In this document: one piece after another, positions 7,890-15,567 of the stretch
How the letters are laid out: every line of letters starts with the position of its first letter
Position numbering within the stretch: the first letter of the stretch is position 1
Source: JAGIBJ01 sp032119595
GTDB lineage: Bacteria; Actinomycetota; Thermoleophilia; Solirubrobacterales; Solirubrobacteraceae
Reading direction: 5' to 3'
DNA length: 64,000 bases
Assembly (NCBI GenBank): GCA_032119595.1
Contig: JAUMBQ010000009.1
Location: 62,001-126,000, forward strand
Notes under the pieces: generated by a model
The model's database searches: none
The model's input: the letters and a program-made list of their open reading frames with translations, nothing else
What the model was told of the DNA's origin: nothing
Position numbers and translations under genes: made by a program

Positions 7890-9530
7890 ATGCCTCAGCA
7901 AGGACCAGTTGCGGGCGAGTTGGGCGGACCAGTCGCTGTCGAGTTGGGCGGACCAGGCGCTGTCGAGTCGGGTGGACCAGGCGCTGTCGAGTCGGGCGGA
8001 CCAGCCGCTCGGGAGCCCAGAGGACGCGTCGCTGCACGCCGCGAGCGAGTGGTCGATCTCGGGCTCGCCGTCGACCGCAGCGCGCCCGCGCCGCTGCCCG
8101 ATCAGATCGAGCGCGAGCTGCGCGCGCGGCTGGGTCGTCGCGAGCTGCACCCCGGCGACGCGCTACCGAGCACCAGGGCGCTCGCCAAAGAACTCGACGT
8201 CTCGCGTGGCGTGGTCGTCGAGGCCTACGACCGGCTCGTGCGCCAGGGGTTGCTCGTCGCCCGGCAGGGCGCAGCCGTCCGGGTCTCCGAGGCAATGACG
8301 GCGCTCCCGAAGTCCGACCTAGCGACCGGCGACGCCCTCGAGGTGACCGAACTTGCCGGCGGCGACGACCCTGCCGGCGGCGACGACCGTGCCGGCGGCG
8401 ACGACCCTGCCGCCAGCGACGACCCCGCGACGGCGTCGCGCTTCGCTGGGCGACCCTGGCGCTTGCGGCTGCATCCGGCCTTGACCCCGGTGGGCACGCT
8501 CGACCGCCGCGCCTGGGGCGCGGCGATCCGCACGGCGCTTCGTGAAGCGCCCGACGCCGCGCTGGCGTCGCTCGACAGCGCCAGCGGCGACGCCGGGCTC
8601 CGGGCCGCGCTCGCGGCGCAGCTGAGCCGCTCGCGAGGCGTGGTCACCGAGCCTGAGCACGTCGCGATCACCTCCGGCGTCACCGACGCCCTCCGCGGCC
8701 TCGCGCCGATTCTTCACGCACGCGGTGGGCGCGTGGCGGTGGAGGACCCCGGGTTCGTGATCCATCGCGCGACGCTGCTCGGCAGCAACCTCGAGATCGT
8801 GCCGGTGCGGACCGACGCCGACGGCATTGACGTCGAGGCGCTCGCCGAGGCCGACGTCGGAGCGGTGCTGCTCACGCCCGCGCACCAGATGCCGCTCGGC
8901 GTGCCGCTGTCGCCGGAGCGTCGCGGCGCGCTGGTGAGTTGGGCTCGCGAGCGCGGCGCACTGCTGCTGGAGGACGACTACGACGGCGAGCTGCGCTACG
9001 ACCGCCGCGGGGTTCGCAGCCTGCACGCACTCGCGCCGGACCGCGTCATCTACATGGGATCGACCTCGAAGGTGCTGTCGCACGCCGTGCGGGTGGGGTG
9101 GATGGTCACGCCGCCCGAGCTGACGGGCGAGGCCCAGGGTTGGCGTCTGGCCTGCGGAGCAGCGCCGTCGTCGCTCATTCAGCTCGCGTTCGCGGAGATG
9201 GTGCGCACCGGGGCCTTCGATCGAGGCGTGGCGCGCCTGCGGCGCCGATGCGCGGCGCAACGCGCGGCGCTCATCGAGGCCCTCCAAGCCGAGGCGCCCG
9301 ATCTGACGCCGACCGGCGTCGAAGCCGGCCTGCACGTGTCGGTCCGCGTGCGCGGAGCGACAAGCTGGTCGCTGGTGGCGGCGGCCAACGAACGTGGCGT
9401 CGAGGCGTATGCCATTGATGACGGTCCGGACGCCATCCTGCTCGTCGGTTTCGGACTCGTCGAGCCCTCGGCGGCGAGGCGCGTAGCGGCGGAACTCGCC
9501 CGGATCGTGGACGCCGCCTGCGCCGCCTGA
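7890..9530 (+). CDS. MocR/PdxR-type GntR-aminotransferase transcriptional regulator
   Basis: About 546 residues. Residues 1-45 are an octapeptide repeat (GGPVAVEL-type). A GntR winged helix follows (PLPDQIERELRARL, DALPSTRALAKELDVSRG, VVEAYDRLVRQGLL). A linker with four hexapeptide repeats (GGDDPA-like) then leads into a fold-type I aminotransferase domain: VAITSGVTDALRGL, VAVEDPGFVIH, LTPAHQMPLG, EDDYDGELRY, and the PLP Lys in YMGSTSKVLSHAVR. Such regulators sense PLP or amino compounds and act on neighbouring or divergent genes; here that is the CMD-family gene. The start is placed by the -10 element at 7877. The repeats in the N-terminus and linker are unusual. Confidence 0.92.
   Translation: MPQQGPVAGELGGPVAVELGGPGAVESGGPGAVESGGPAAREPRGRVAARRERVVDLGLAVDRSAPAPLPDQIERELRARLGRRELHPGDALPSTRALAKELDVSRGVVVEAYDRLVRQGLLVARQGAAVRVSEAMTALPKSDLATGDALEVTELAGGDDPAGGDDRAGGDDPAASDDPATASRFAGRPWRLRLHPALTPVGTLDRRAWGAAIRTALREAPDAALASLDSASGDAGLRAALAAQLSRSRGVVTEPEHVAITSGVTDALRGLAPILHARGGRVAVEDPGFVIHRATLLGSNLEIVPVRTDADGIDVEALAEADVGAVLLTPAHQMPLGVPLSPERRGALVSWARERGALLLEDDYDGELRYDRRGVRSLHALAPDRVIYMGSTSKVLSHAVRVGWMVTPPELTGEAQGWRLACGAAPSSLIQLAFAEMVRTGAFDRGVARLRRRCAAQRAALIEALQAEAPDLTPTGVEAGLHVSVRVRGATSWSLVAAANERGVEAYAIDDGPDAILLVGFGLVEPSAARRVAAELARIVDAACAA
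7922..8017 (+). repeat. 24-bp tandem repeat, four copies, in the 5' end of the MocR gene
   Basis: Units start at 7922, 7946, 7970 and 7994 with core GGGCGGACCAG, and a degenerate fifth unit precedes them. The period is divisible by three, so it encodes an octapeptide series GGPVAVEL, GGPGAVES, GGPGAVES, GGPAAREP. Confidence 0.9.
8355..8426 (+). repeat. 18-bp tandem repeat, four copies, in the MocR linker
   Basis: Units start at 8355, 8373, 8391 and 8409 with core GCCGGCGGCGACGACC. They encode AGGDDP-like hexapeptides between the winged helix and the aminotransferase domain. Confidence 0.9.
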
Positions 9531-9584
9531 ACGCGATTCGATCGCTGGACGCGATCTGGCCTGCAATGCGCCCGTCCGTTCGCA

Positions 9585-9590
9585 TACGCT
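9585..9590 (+). promoter_or_regulatory. -10 element TACGCT of gltX
   Basis: TACGCT lies 6 nt before ATG 9597. A weak -35-like CTGCAA lies 18 nt further upstream. Confidence 0.55.
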
Positions 9591-9596
9591 GACCCG

Positions 9597-10946
9597 ATGC
9601 GCGTTCGCTTTGCTCCTTCTCCCACTGGCGCACTCCATATCGGGGGTGCCCGCGCGGCGCTCTACAACCACTTGGCGGCCCGCGGTGCGGCGAAGAAGGG
9701 CGAGCCCTCGCAGTTCATCCTTCGCATCGAGGACACCGATCGAGAGCGCTCGACCGACGAGAACGTTGAGCAGATCCTCGACGCGCTGGCGTGGCTCGGC
9801 ATCGACTTCGACGAGGGCCCGATCAGCCAGGTCTCCCATGAACCGCGCCATCGGGAGGTCGTCCAGGACCTCCTCGCGCGCGGGCTTGCGTATCGGACGA
9901 CCGCCACCGGTGAAGACGTGCGCGCCTACAAGGACGAGCATGGCGCCGACAAGGGCTACCGCGGCACCGACGAGGGCGAGGGCGCGATTCGCCTGCACGT
10001 GCCCGAGGGCGAACTCGTCGTGCACGACCTGATCCGCGGCGACACGACCTTCCAGAACGTCCACATGGATGATCCGGTCATCGCCCGCGCCGACGGCAGC
10101 GCGCTCTACAACCTCGCCGTTGCGGTCGACGACCTCGACGCCGGCATCACCCACGTGATCCGCGGCGAGGATCACCTCTCGAACACGCCCAAGCAGCTGC
10201 TGGTCTACGCGGCGCTTGGCGCTGAGCCGCCGATCTTCGCGCACCTCCCGCTGCTCCACGGGCCGGACGGCAAGAAGCTCAGCAAGCGCCACGGCGCCGC
10301 CTCAGTGCAGGAGCTACGCGACGCGGGCTACCTTCCCGAAGCCGTCATCAACTACCTCGCGCTCCTGGGCTGGGGCGACAGCGACGACGAGACGATCCTC
10401 TCCCGCGAGGAGCTGGAAGACCGGTTCGATCTCAACAAGGTCACCAAACACCCGGCGCAGTTCGACGAAAAGAAGCTCCGCTGGCTCAACGGCAAGTACC
10501 TGCGAGCGCTGTCGGTCGACGAACTCACCGAGCGCCTGGAGCAGCACACCGGCCGCACCGGGCTGCGCGGAGCGGTGGAAATCTCTCAGGAGAAGATTTC
10601 CACGTTCCACGACTTCTGGCCGCTGGCGGGATTCCTCTTCGACGGCCCCAAGGAAGATGACGCGAAAGCACGCGATCAGTGGCTCAACGAGGACGGTCGC
10701 AAGGCGCTCGCGGCCGCTCGCGAGTCGCTGGCTGCGCTCGATCCGTTCAGTCTCGAGGCCGTGGAGGGCGCCCTGCGCGAGCTGCCCGCGACCCTCGAGG
10801 TCAAGCCCAAGCAGGTCTTCCAGTCGGTGCGCGTTGCGTTGGCGGGAACCACCGTGTCGCCTGGCATTTTCGAGTCGGCGACCCTCCTTGGAAAAGACGA
10901 AACCCTCAAGCGGATCGACGCGGCTATCGGTGTCCCGAGCACCTGA
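9597..10946 (+). CDS. gltX: Glutamyl-tRNA synthetase
   Basis: 449 residues. A class I aminoacyl-tRNA synthetase that charges tRNA-Glu; as the window also encodes GatCAB, it probably acts non-discriminatingly on tRNA-Gln as well. The start MRVRFAPSPTGALHIGGAR holds the HIGH-type signature (HIGG), followed by RIEDTDRERS and the KMSKS-type loop KKLSKRHGAAS. The C-terminal helical anticodon-binding domain follows (FDLNKVTKHPAQFDEKKL, LNGKYLRAL). Length is slightly shorter than E. coli GltX (471). Start set by family N-terminus and the -10 at 9585. Confidence 0.97.
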   Translation: MRVRFAPSPTGALHIGGARAALYNHLAARGAAKKGEPSQFILRIEDTDRERSTDENVEQILDALAWLGIDFDEGPISQVSHEPRHREVVQDLLARGLAYRTTATGEDVRAYKDEHGADKGYRGTDEGEGAIRLHVPEGELVVHDLIRGDTTFQNVHMDDPVIARADGSALYNLAVAVDDLDAGITHVIRGEDHLSNTPKQLLVYAALGAEPPIFAHLPLLHGPDGKKLSKRHGAASVQELRDAGYLPEAVINYLALLGWGDSDDETILSREELEDRFDLNKVTKHPAQFDEKKLRWLNGKYLRALSVDELTERLEQHTGRTGLRGAVEISQEKISTFHDFWPLAGFLFDGPKEDDAKARDQWLNEDGRKALAAARESLAALDPFSLEAVEGALRELPATLEVKPKQVFQSVRVALAGTTVSPGIFESATLLGKDETLKRIDAAIGVPST

Positions 10947-11041
10947 AATTGGGAGTGGGGGCGCGCCGAGCGGCGGTCGTGCTCAACTCCAGGGACAGAT
11001 GTCCGATAACCAAGTCAAGTCTTCTACTGCCCGAATGACGC

Positions 11042-12133
11042 ATGACGATCCAGGCCCAAGCTGTGAACCAAACTCCCGCTGATCCACGCTCCGCGTCGGA
11101 TATTGCTGCGTCTCAGAATGAGGGGCACGGCCGTCGCCTAACCGCGGCGTTCGAAGCTCTCGAGGCGTTTCCCGCCCTCGCTGAGTCGCGCAACCGACTG
11201 CTCCGTGTCGTCGCCGAGGAGCCGCTTTCTGTCGGCGCCGTCGTCGCCGCAGTCGAGTCCGACGTGGCGCTGGTCATCAGCGTCATGCGGCTCGCGAACC
11301 AGATCGACGGTCGCTCCCGCGGCCGCGTCGATTCGGTCGTCGCCGCCGTCGAGCTGCTGAGCCCGGACGCGGTCCAGGCGCTCGCCACGCAGACCCGCAC
11401 CTTTGATTTCTTCGAGCGTTCCGTCGTGTGGGAAGGCGCTCCTGAGCGCTTCCGCCTGCATGGTGTGGCGACGCAGCGCGCTGCTGAGCGCATCGCGATC
11501 GAGGTCGGTTACGAGCACCGCGACCGCCTCATGATCACGTCGCTGCTGCACGACATCGGCAAGCTCGTTCTCATGCACGCCTACCCGGGCTACCCGGCGC
11601 AGGTTCACGCTGGCGCTCGCACGCCGGAAGAGCGTGTGCAGAAGGAACGCCGTGAACTTGGCGTCGACCATGCCCTCGTGGGCGGCGTGCTCGCTCGTCG
11701 CTGGGGTCTGCCGAAGCAGGTCGCGTCGATCATCGAGCGCCACCACTCTCCGGATGCCGACGAGGAAGCCGCCTTCGTGCGCCTCGCCGACATGCTCGCC
11801 CACTACAGCAGCGGCGCCGGGGTCAACCCGAACGAGCTCCTCAAGTGCGCGCGCGTCGTGGGCATCGGCCCGTCCGAACTCCGCGGCGTCCTGTACGACC
11901 TTCCGTACCCGATCCAGAGCAAGCCGCGTCAGGTCGACCCGTGCCCGCTTTCTGGCCGTGAAGTCGACGTGCTCAAGCGCCTCGCCGCGGGCAACGTCTA
12001 CAAGCAGATCGCCCACGAGCTCGGCCTCTCGACCTCGACGGTCCGCACCCATCTGCACAACATCTACGGCAAGCTCGGCGCCGTGGATCGCGCTCAGGCG
12101 GTTCTCATCGCCACCGAGCGTGGCTGGCTCTAG
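11042..12133 (+). CDS. HDOD/HD-domain protein with C-terminal LuxR-type helix-turn-helix
   Basis: 363 residues. Residues about 30-270 match HDOD proteins: ALEAFPALAESRNRLLRVV, SDVALVISVMRLAN, VDSVVAAVELLSPDAVQALA, then LLHDIGKLVLMHAYP, DHALVGGVLARRWGLP and IERHHSP. It retains an HD pair (HDIGK) that many HDOD domains have lost. The last 60 residues are a LuxR/FixJ DNA-binding domain (CPLSGREVDVLKRLAAG, IAHELGLSTSTVRTHLHNIYGKLG). The combination suggests a one-component regulator in which an HD-type sensor controls DNA binding. The ligand is unknown. It stands alone between gltX and a lipoprotein gene. Start ATG 11042 has no clear -10 or Shine-Dalgarno. Confidence 0.85.
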   Translation: MTIQAQAVNQTPADPRSASDIAASQNEGHGRRLTAAFEALEAFPALAESRNRLLRVVAEEPLSVGAVVAAVESDVALVISVMRLANQIDGRSRGRVDSVVAAVELLSPDAVQALATQTRTFDFFERSVVWEGAPERFRLHGVATQRAAERIAIEVGYEHRDRLMITSLLHDIGKLVLMHAYPGYPAQVHAGARTPEERVQKERRELGVDHALVGGVLARRWGLPKQVASIIERHHSPDADEEAAFVRLADMLAHYSSGAGVNPNELLKCARVVGIGPSELRGVLYDLPYPIQSKPRQVDPCPLSGREVDVLKRLAAGNVYKQIAHELGLSTSTVRTHLHNIYGKLGAVDRAQAVLIATERGWL

Positions 12134-12160
12134 ACCACCTGCTGTCAGCAATGACTTCAC

Positions 12161-12203
12161 CTCCGGCCGCTGGGGCCGGAGCGCCGACGCGAGGCGTCGG
12201 CGC
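12161..12203. terminator. Two adjacent GC-rich hairpins
   Basis: 12161-12181 forms an 8-bp stem (CTCCGGCC/GGCCGGAG) with a 5-nt loop; 12181-12203 forms a 10-bp perfect stem (GCGCCGACGC/GCGTCGGCGC) with a 3-nt loop. There is no U-tract. They probably end the HDOD-LuxR transcript. Confidence 0.6.
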
Positions 12204-12245
12204 AATTGCGCTCGCGACGCGGGGCTGTCCTGCGGTCCGTTTCGT

Positions 12246-12251
12246 TACCGT
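12246..12251 (+). promoter_or_regulatory. -10 element TACCGT of the lipoprotein gene
   Basis: TACCGT lies 8 nt before ATG 12260, favouring that start over the in-frame ATG at 12272. Confidence 0.5.
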
Positions 12252-12259
12252 GTGCCTCA

Positions 12260-12997
12260 ATGCACCGTCCCATGCATAAACGTCGCGTCCTTCTCGTAGG
12301 GCTTGCGATGGTCGCGATGACCGGCGGCCTCACGGCTTGCGGCGATGGCCCCACCTCGGAGGAGCTCGCGCAGCAGATCGACGCGAACCCCAGCGCGGGC
12401 GCCGCCGATCCCTTCAAGGTTTCGCAGACCAAGACGCTGCAGCAGCAGGCCGACGACGACGCCAAGGCGGCCGAGGCCGCCAAGAAGCGCCGCGACGAGC
12501 TCGCGCAGTACGACCGCGAACAGAAGGCCGAGACCGAGGCCATCATGAATGGCGACGGCGCGCCCGGCGGCACCCTCGAGGAGTCGTCCGTGCCGATTGG
12601 TTCAGCCGATCCCGAGGTCGAGCGTTTCCGCGCGCGGCTTTCCGGCGTCTGCCAGGGCACCCAGCGCCGGCTCACGAAGGTCGCCTCTGACGGTGAGGAC
12701 GCCTCCAAGGGCAAGGACACCAATGCGGTCCTCAAGGTGGCCCAGGACTACACCGACACCCTCAATGACTTCCAGTCGGCTCTGGCGGGCCTCACGCCGC
12801 CCGATTCGATGGCGGCCGACTACCGCGACTGGCAGGACACCGTCGACTCCCTGAGCTCGACGATCCGCATCCTGCTCGTCTCTCAGGGTGATCCGAAGAA
12901 GGCCACCCGCCTGCAGGACAAGGTCAACACCTTGTTCGGCCGCTTCATCGAGCAGAGCGCCGGCCTCGGCGTCACCTGCATCTCAGCCCTGGGCTGA
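12260..12997 (+). CDS. Putative lipoprotein, coiled-coil rich, function unknown
   Basis: 245 residues. A short basic N-terminus (HRPMHKRR) and hydrophobic stretch end in a lipobox GGLTAC, predicting a lipid-anchored protein outside the membrane. Residues about 50-100 are a charged Ala/Lys/Glu-rich helix (LQQQADDDAKAAEAAKKRRD), probably a coiled coil. The C-terminal half is helical (FRARLSGVCQGTQRRL, VAQDYTDTLNDFQSALAGL) and ends with a second Cys (GVTCISALG), which could pair with the first one in that domain. No family recognised. It stands alone between two hairpin regions. Confidence 0.75.
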   Translation: MHRPMHKRRVLLVGLAMVAMTGGLTACGDGPTSEELAQQIDANPSAGAADPFKVSQTKTLQQQADDDAKAAEAAKKRRDELAQYDREQKAETEAIMNGDGAPGGTLEESSVPIGSADPEVERFRARLSGVCQGTQRRLTKVASDGEDASKGKDTNAVLKVAQDYTDTLNDFQSALAGLTPPDSMAADYRDWQDTVDSLSSTIRILLVSQGDPKKATRLQDKVNTLFGRFIEQSAGLGVTCISALG

Positions 12998-13011
12998 CCC
13001 CGGCCGGGCAG

Positions 13012-13058
13012 TCTTGGGCTGGATCCGATGCGCTGACCGCGCATTTTGGAGCCCAAGA
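13012..13058. terminator. Nested inverted repeat after the lipoprotein gene
   Basis: Outer 9-bp arms (TCTTGGGCT at 13012-13020 and AGCCCAAGA at 13050-13058) enclose an inner 6-bp stem (ATGCGC/GCGCAT, loop TGACC). The outer arms match perfectly. It could be a terminator without U-tract or a structured element. Confidence 0.6.
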
Positions 13059-13119
13059 TTCCGCTAGGCCAAACGGGCCGAACAGCCGGATCACCGCGGC
13101 GAGCATCCTGCCCGCCCGT

Positions 13120-13125
13120 TAGCCT
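13120..13125 (+). promoter_or_regulatory. -10 element TAGCCT of the Rrf2-family gene
   Basis: TAGCCT lies 7 nt before GTG 13133 and decides that start over a more upstream ATG at 13046. Confidence 0.6.
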
Positions 13126-13132
13126 GACCAGC

Positions 13133-13525
13133 GTGCTGCTCGTTTCCGACAAATCCGCCGTCGCCGTCCGCGCCCTCGTGGGCCTGGCCCGTGCCGGCGG
13201 GGAGCGCGAGGCCATCGCGATCGCCGAGGTCGCGCGCCGCTCCGAACTGTCGCTCACCCAGCTCGAGCAGCTCTTCGTGCAGCTCAAGCGCTCCGGCATC
13301 CTGCGCTCCCAGCGCGGCGTCGGCGGCGGTTACCTCCTCACGCGCCCCATCGCCGAGGTCAGCCTCCTGCACGTCGTCGAAGCGATCGACGGCCAAGTCG
13401 GCGCCGACACCGACGCCCTCTTCAACGGACCCAAGGACGCCCTCCGCGGCGCACTGGCCCGCCGCACGCTGGAGGAGGTCGTCAAGGACGACGAAACCGC
13501 CGGCACCCCGATGTACTGGATCTGA
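13133..13525 (+). CDS. Rrf2-family transcriptional regulator, cysteine-free
   Basis: 130 residues. The winged helix is typical of Rrf2: LVSDKSAVAVRALVGLARAG, IAIAEVARRSELSLTQLEQLF, LKRSGILRSQRGVGGGYLLTRP, VSLLHVVEAIDG. IscR and NsrR relatives bind an iron-sulfur cluster with three Cys after residue 90, but here that region (GPKDALRGALARRTLEE) has no Cys and the protein has none at all. It must sense something else or act constitutively. Target genes are not evident; neighbours are a lipoprotein gene and the nitrilase-like gene. Confidence 0.9.
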   Translation: MLLVSDKSAVAVRALVGLARAGGEREAIAIAEVARRSELSLTQLEQLFVQLKRSGILRSQRGVGGGYLLTRPIAEVSLLHVVEAIDGQVGADTDALFNGPKDALRGALARRTLEEVVKDDETAGTPMYWI

Positions 13526-13617
13526 GTAGCCGGGTCGAGTTCCAGCGTTGGCCGACTCGCGACGCAGCCTCCGCCGCCAGCCCTGCGAACATGTGTTCCC
13601 CATGGTGAAGGCCTGAG

Positions 13618-14925
13618 TTGAATGAGTGGGCTCGCGAGCCGGCAACGGTTTGGTCGGTGACGAGCGGGCTCCTGCAGGCGTGGGAGGTACGGCGTCCGGC
13701 TGAGCCTGCGTGGGAGCAGGCGTCCGGCGTCCGTTGGGATGCGTGGGCGGACGTCAAGGACGCGGTGGCGGAGCTGGCAGAGGGGTGGGACCGATCTCAC
13801 CTGCACCACGGCGCGCTCGCCGAACTGGCGGCAATCCTGATGCGCGCACCAGCGGTGCTCGGAGTGGACGCGCTGCACGCCGCGGCGTGGGGGATAGACG
13901 AGGGCGCTTACGCGCTGCTGGTGGAGGACTGGTGTGCCCCCGCGTCCCAGTGGCTGCTGGGGCACGGGGAGCTGTACCCGGTGGGGGAGCCTGACCCCAG
14001 AGTGTTTGTCGGCGCGCACGTGGCGCGCACGAGTCGTCCATCGTCGTTGACTGAGCCGGTGCTGGGGGAGTTGCCGCACGTGCGGCGCAACCGCGCGGTG
14101 CGTGCGCAGATCGTGATCGAGCCGCGCTACCGCACTGAGCTGGAGCCCATTGCCAGAAGCATGCGGCCGCTCGCTACCGCGCACACCAACGCCGCGCTGG
14201 ATGAGTTTGACCAGCCGCGCGCCGGCATCGCAGCCATCTTTCCCATCTCCGTCCGCGACGCCGACCTTCAGCGCGAACGGGTTCTGGAACTCACCCGGCA
14301 GACTGTGACCGTTGACGCGCGGATCGTGGTGTTCCCCGAACTTTCCACCACACCGCAGCTCATCGATGACGTTCGGCAGGTCGTCGATCGCGCGCCCGGG
14401 CGCCGCCTGGTGATCGCCGGCAGCTACCACCACCATCGCGACCACGGACCAGTCAACACCGCTGTGGGGGTCATCGCGCGCTCAGGCGCGGTCCTCGAGC
14501 ACGACAAGCTTGCCGCGTTCGCGGAGCCTGGTGGCACCAAGGAAGGGATTGAGCGTGGCGCCCGTCTGGTCGTCTACGAGGCGGGCGAGTTTCGTGTGGC
14601 GATCGCGACCTGCAAGGACCTCCTCGATGACGAGGTTCGGGGCCTGTACCGCCGCATGGGCGTCAACCTGTTGCTCGTCCCCGCCCTGTCGGTCAAGACC
14701 AGCGACTTCGCCACCCACGCTCGCGCCCTGGTGGCAAGCAATCAGGCCGTCACGCTGATGGCCAACGGCATCCTGACGACCCCCGCCGGCGCGGCGATCG
14801 ACCCGGCTGCGGTGTTGGCGCAGCCGATCGCCGGCGCCGAACTCGTCACTGGCGCGGTAGTGGCCAGCGACGTCCCGGAACTCGTGGTCTTTAGCGTTGG
14901 CGAAACGCAGCCGATATCAAGGTAG
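13618..14925 (+). CDS. Carbon-nitrogen hydrolase (nitrilase-superfamily) domain protein with unknown N-terminal domain
   Basis: Up to 435 residues from TTG 13618; GTG at about 13657 is an alternative, so the start is uncertain. The C-terminal half has the nitrilase Glu-Lys-Cys triad in order: Glu in VVFPELST, Lys in EHDKLAAF, Cys in AIATCKDLL, with ASNQAVTLMANG near the end. Nitrilases hydrolyse nitriles or amides, and the substrate is not predictable here. The first 200 residues are helical with several Trp (WDAWADVKDAVAELAEGW, SHLHHGALAELAAIL) and match nothing I recognise. The gene is followed after 46 bp by a winged-helix protein gene. Codon choice looks less biased than in neighbours. 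The superfamily call is good; the biological role is unknown. Confidence 0.7.
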   Translation: MNEWAREPATVWSVTSGLLQAWEVRRPAEPAWEQASGVRWDAWADVKDAVAELAEGWDRSHLHHGALAELAAILMRAPAVLGVDALHAAAWGIDEGAYALLVEDWCAPASQWLLGHGELYPVGEPDPRVFVGAHVARTSRPSSLTEPVLGELPHVRRNRAVRAQIVIEPRYRTELEPIARSMRPLATAHTNAALDEFDQPRAGIAAIFPISVRDADLQRERVLELTRQTVTVDARIVVFPELSTTPQLIDDVRQVVDRAPGRRLVIAGSYHHHRDHGPVNTAVGVIARSGAVLEHDKLAAFAEPGGTKEGIERGARLVVYEAGEFRVAIATCKDLLDDEVRGLYRRMGVNLLLVPALSVKTSDFATHARALVASNQAVTLMANGILTTPAGAAIDPAAVLAQPIAGAELVTGAVVASDVPELVVFSVGETQPISR

Positions 14926-14936
14926 TTATCATCTAG

Positions 14937-14965
14937 TTGCATTGCCCGATCTGTGGGGATACCCT
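14937..14965 (+). promoter_or_regulatory. Sigma-70-like promoter of the winged-helix gene
   Basis: TTGCAT at 14937-14942, a 17-bp spacer, and TACCCT at 14960-14965, which is 6 nt before ATG 14972. It is one of the few promoters here with a recognisable -35. Confidence 0.6.
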
Positions 14966-14971
14966 GACTAC

Positions 14972-15517
14972 ATGGCCGTAGCCGAACACGTCGATCTTGA
15001 GAGCGAAGAGGGCCTGGCCGCAGCGTTCTTCGCACTGCACGGCCCCATCGCCAGCAACCAGGCCACCGATGTAGGCGACGCCCTGGACGCTGCCCGTGAA
15101 CTCGTGCTGGACGTCATCGGGCAGCGCAGTGCCGCACAAGCCTCTGCAGCCCGCGATGAACTGCGCCAACTCATTAGAGCCGCCGACGGCGCCCGCGGTC
15201 TTGCTGAGGAGTCGCGCGGCGTGATCGCCGAATGGGATCGCCAGCTCACCCTGTCCCTGCAGGCCGCGACCGCCCGCGACGCGCGTCAGCGCTCCGCCCA
15301 AGAGCGAGGTGTCCTGACGCAGCGCATCATCGAACTGCTCGCCGACACCGAAATGCGCCCCGCCGTGATCGCCACCGAACTCGGCGTCACGCGCGCGCAC
15401 GTTTCCCGCGCTCTTCGTCAGCTTCGCAACGACGGCATCGTCGAAGCCACCCAGCACCCCGGCCATGACGGGCGCGGCCTCTGGTATCGCGCCACCCAGA
15501 CCCGGCTCGCCGCCTAA
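14972..15517 (+). CDS. Winged-helix (MarR/ArsR-like) DNA-binding protein, function unknown
   Basis: 181 residues. The first 115 are helical and Ala/Arg/Glu-rich (ASAARDELRQLIRAADGARG), likely a coiled-coil dimerisation or sensor region. The C-terminal 65 form a winged helix: QRIIELLADTEMRPAVIATELGVTRA, HVSRALRQLRNDGIVEA, then GRGLWYRAT as the wing. The start is set by the promoter at 14937-14965. It follows the nitrilase-like gene on the same strand with its own promoter, and the two may form a functional pair. It is separated from cysK by a convergent hypothetical gene. Confidence 0.7.
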   Translation: MAVAEHVDLESEEGLAAAFFALHGPIASNQATDVGDALDAARELVLDVIGQRSAAQASAARDELRQLIRAADGARGLAEESRGVIAEWDRQLTLSLQAATARDARQRSAQERGVLTQRIIELLADTEMRPAVIATELGVTRAHVSRALRQLRNDGIVEATQHPGHDGRGLWYRATQTRLAA

Positions 15518-15567
15518 CCCTTCGAAGCACGCTGGACAGAGCCACCAGGCAGACCGGGGCATCCAGG

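Noticed and set aside
7922..8426. Possible CRISPR or direct-repeat array
   Set aside because: Units abut with no spacers and are in frame inside a coding gene.
12206..12260. Longer N-terminus of the coiled-coil lipoprotein
   Set aside because: It would put the lipoprotein signal internal to the protein and overlap the -10 element at 12246.
13618..14925. DRT type 1 retron-like defence gene
   Set aside because: Those proteins have an RT domain before the nitrilase. No catalytic YxDD-type motif or RT pattern is present in the N-terminal half.
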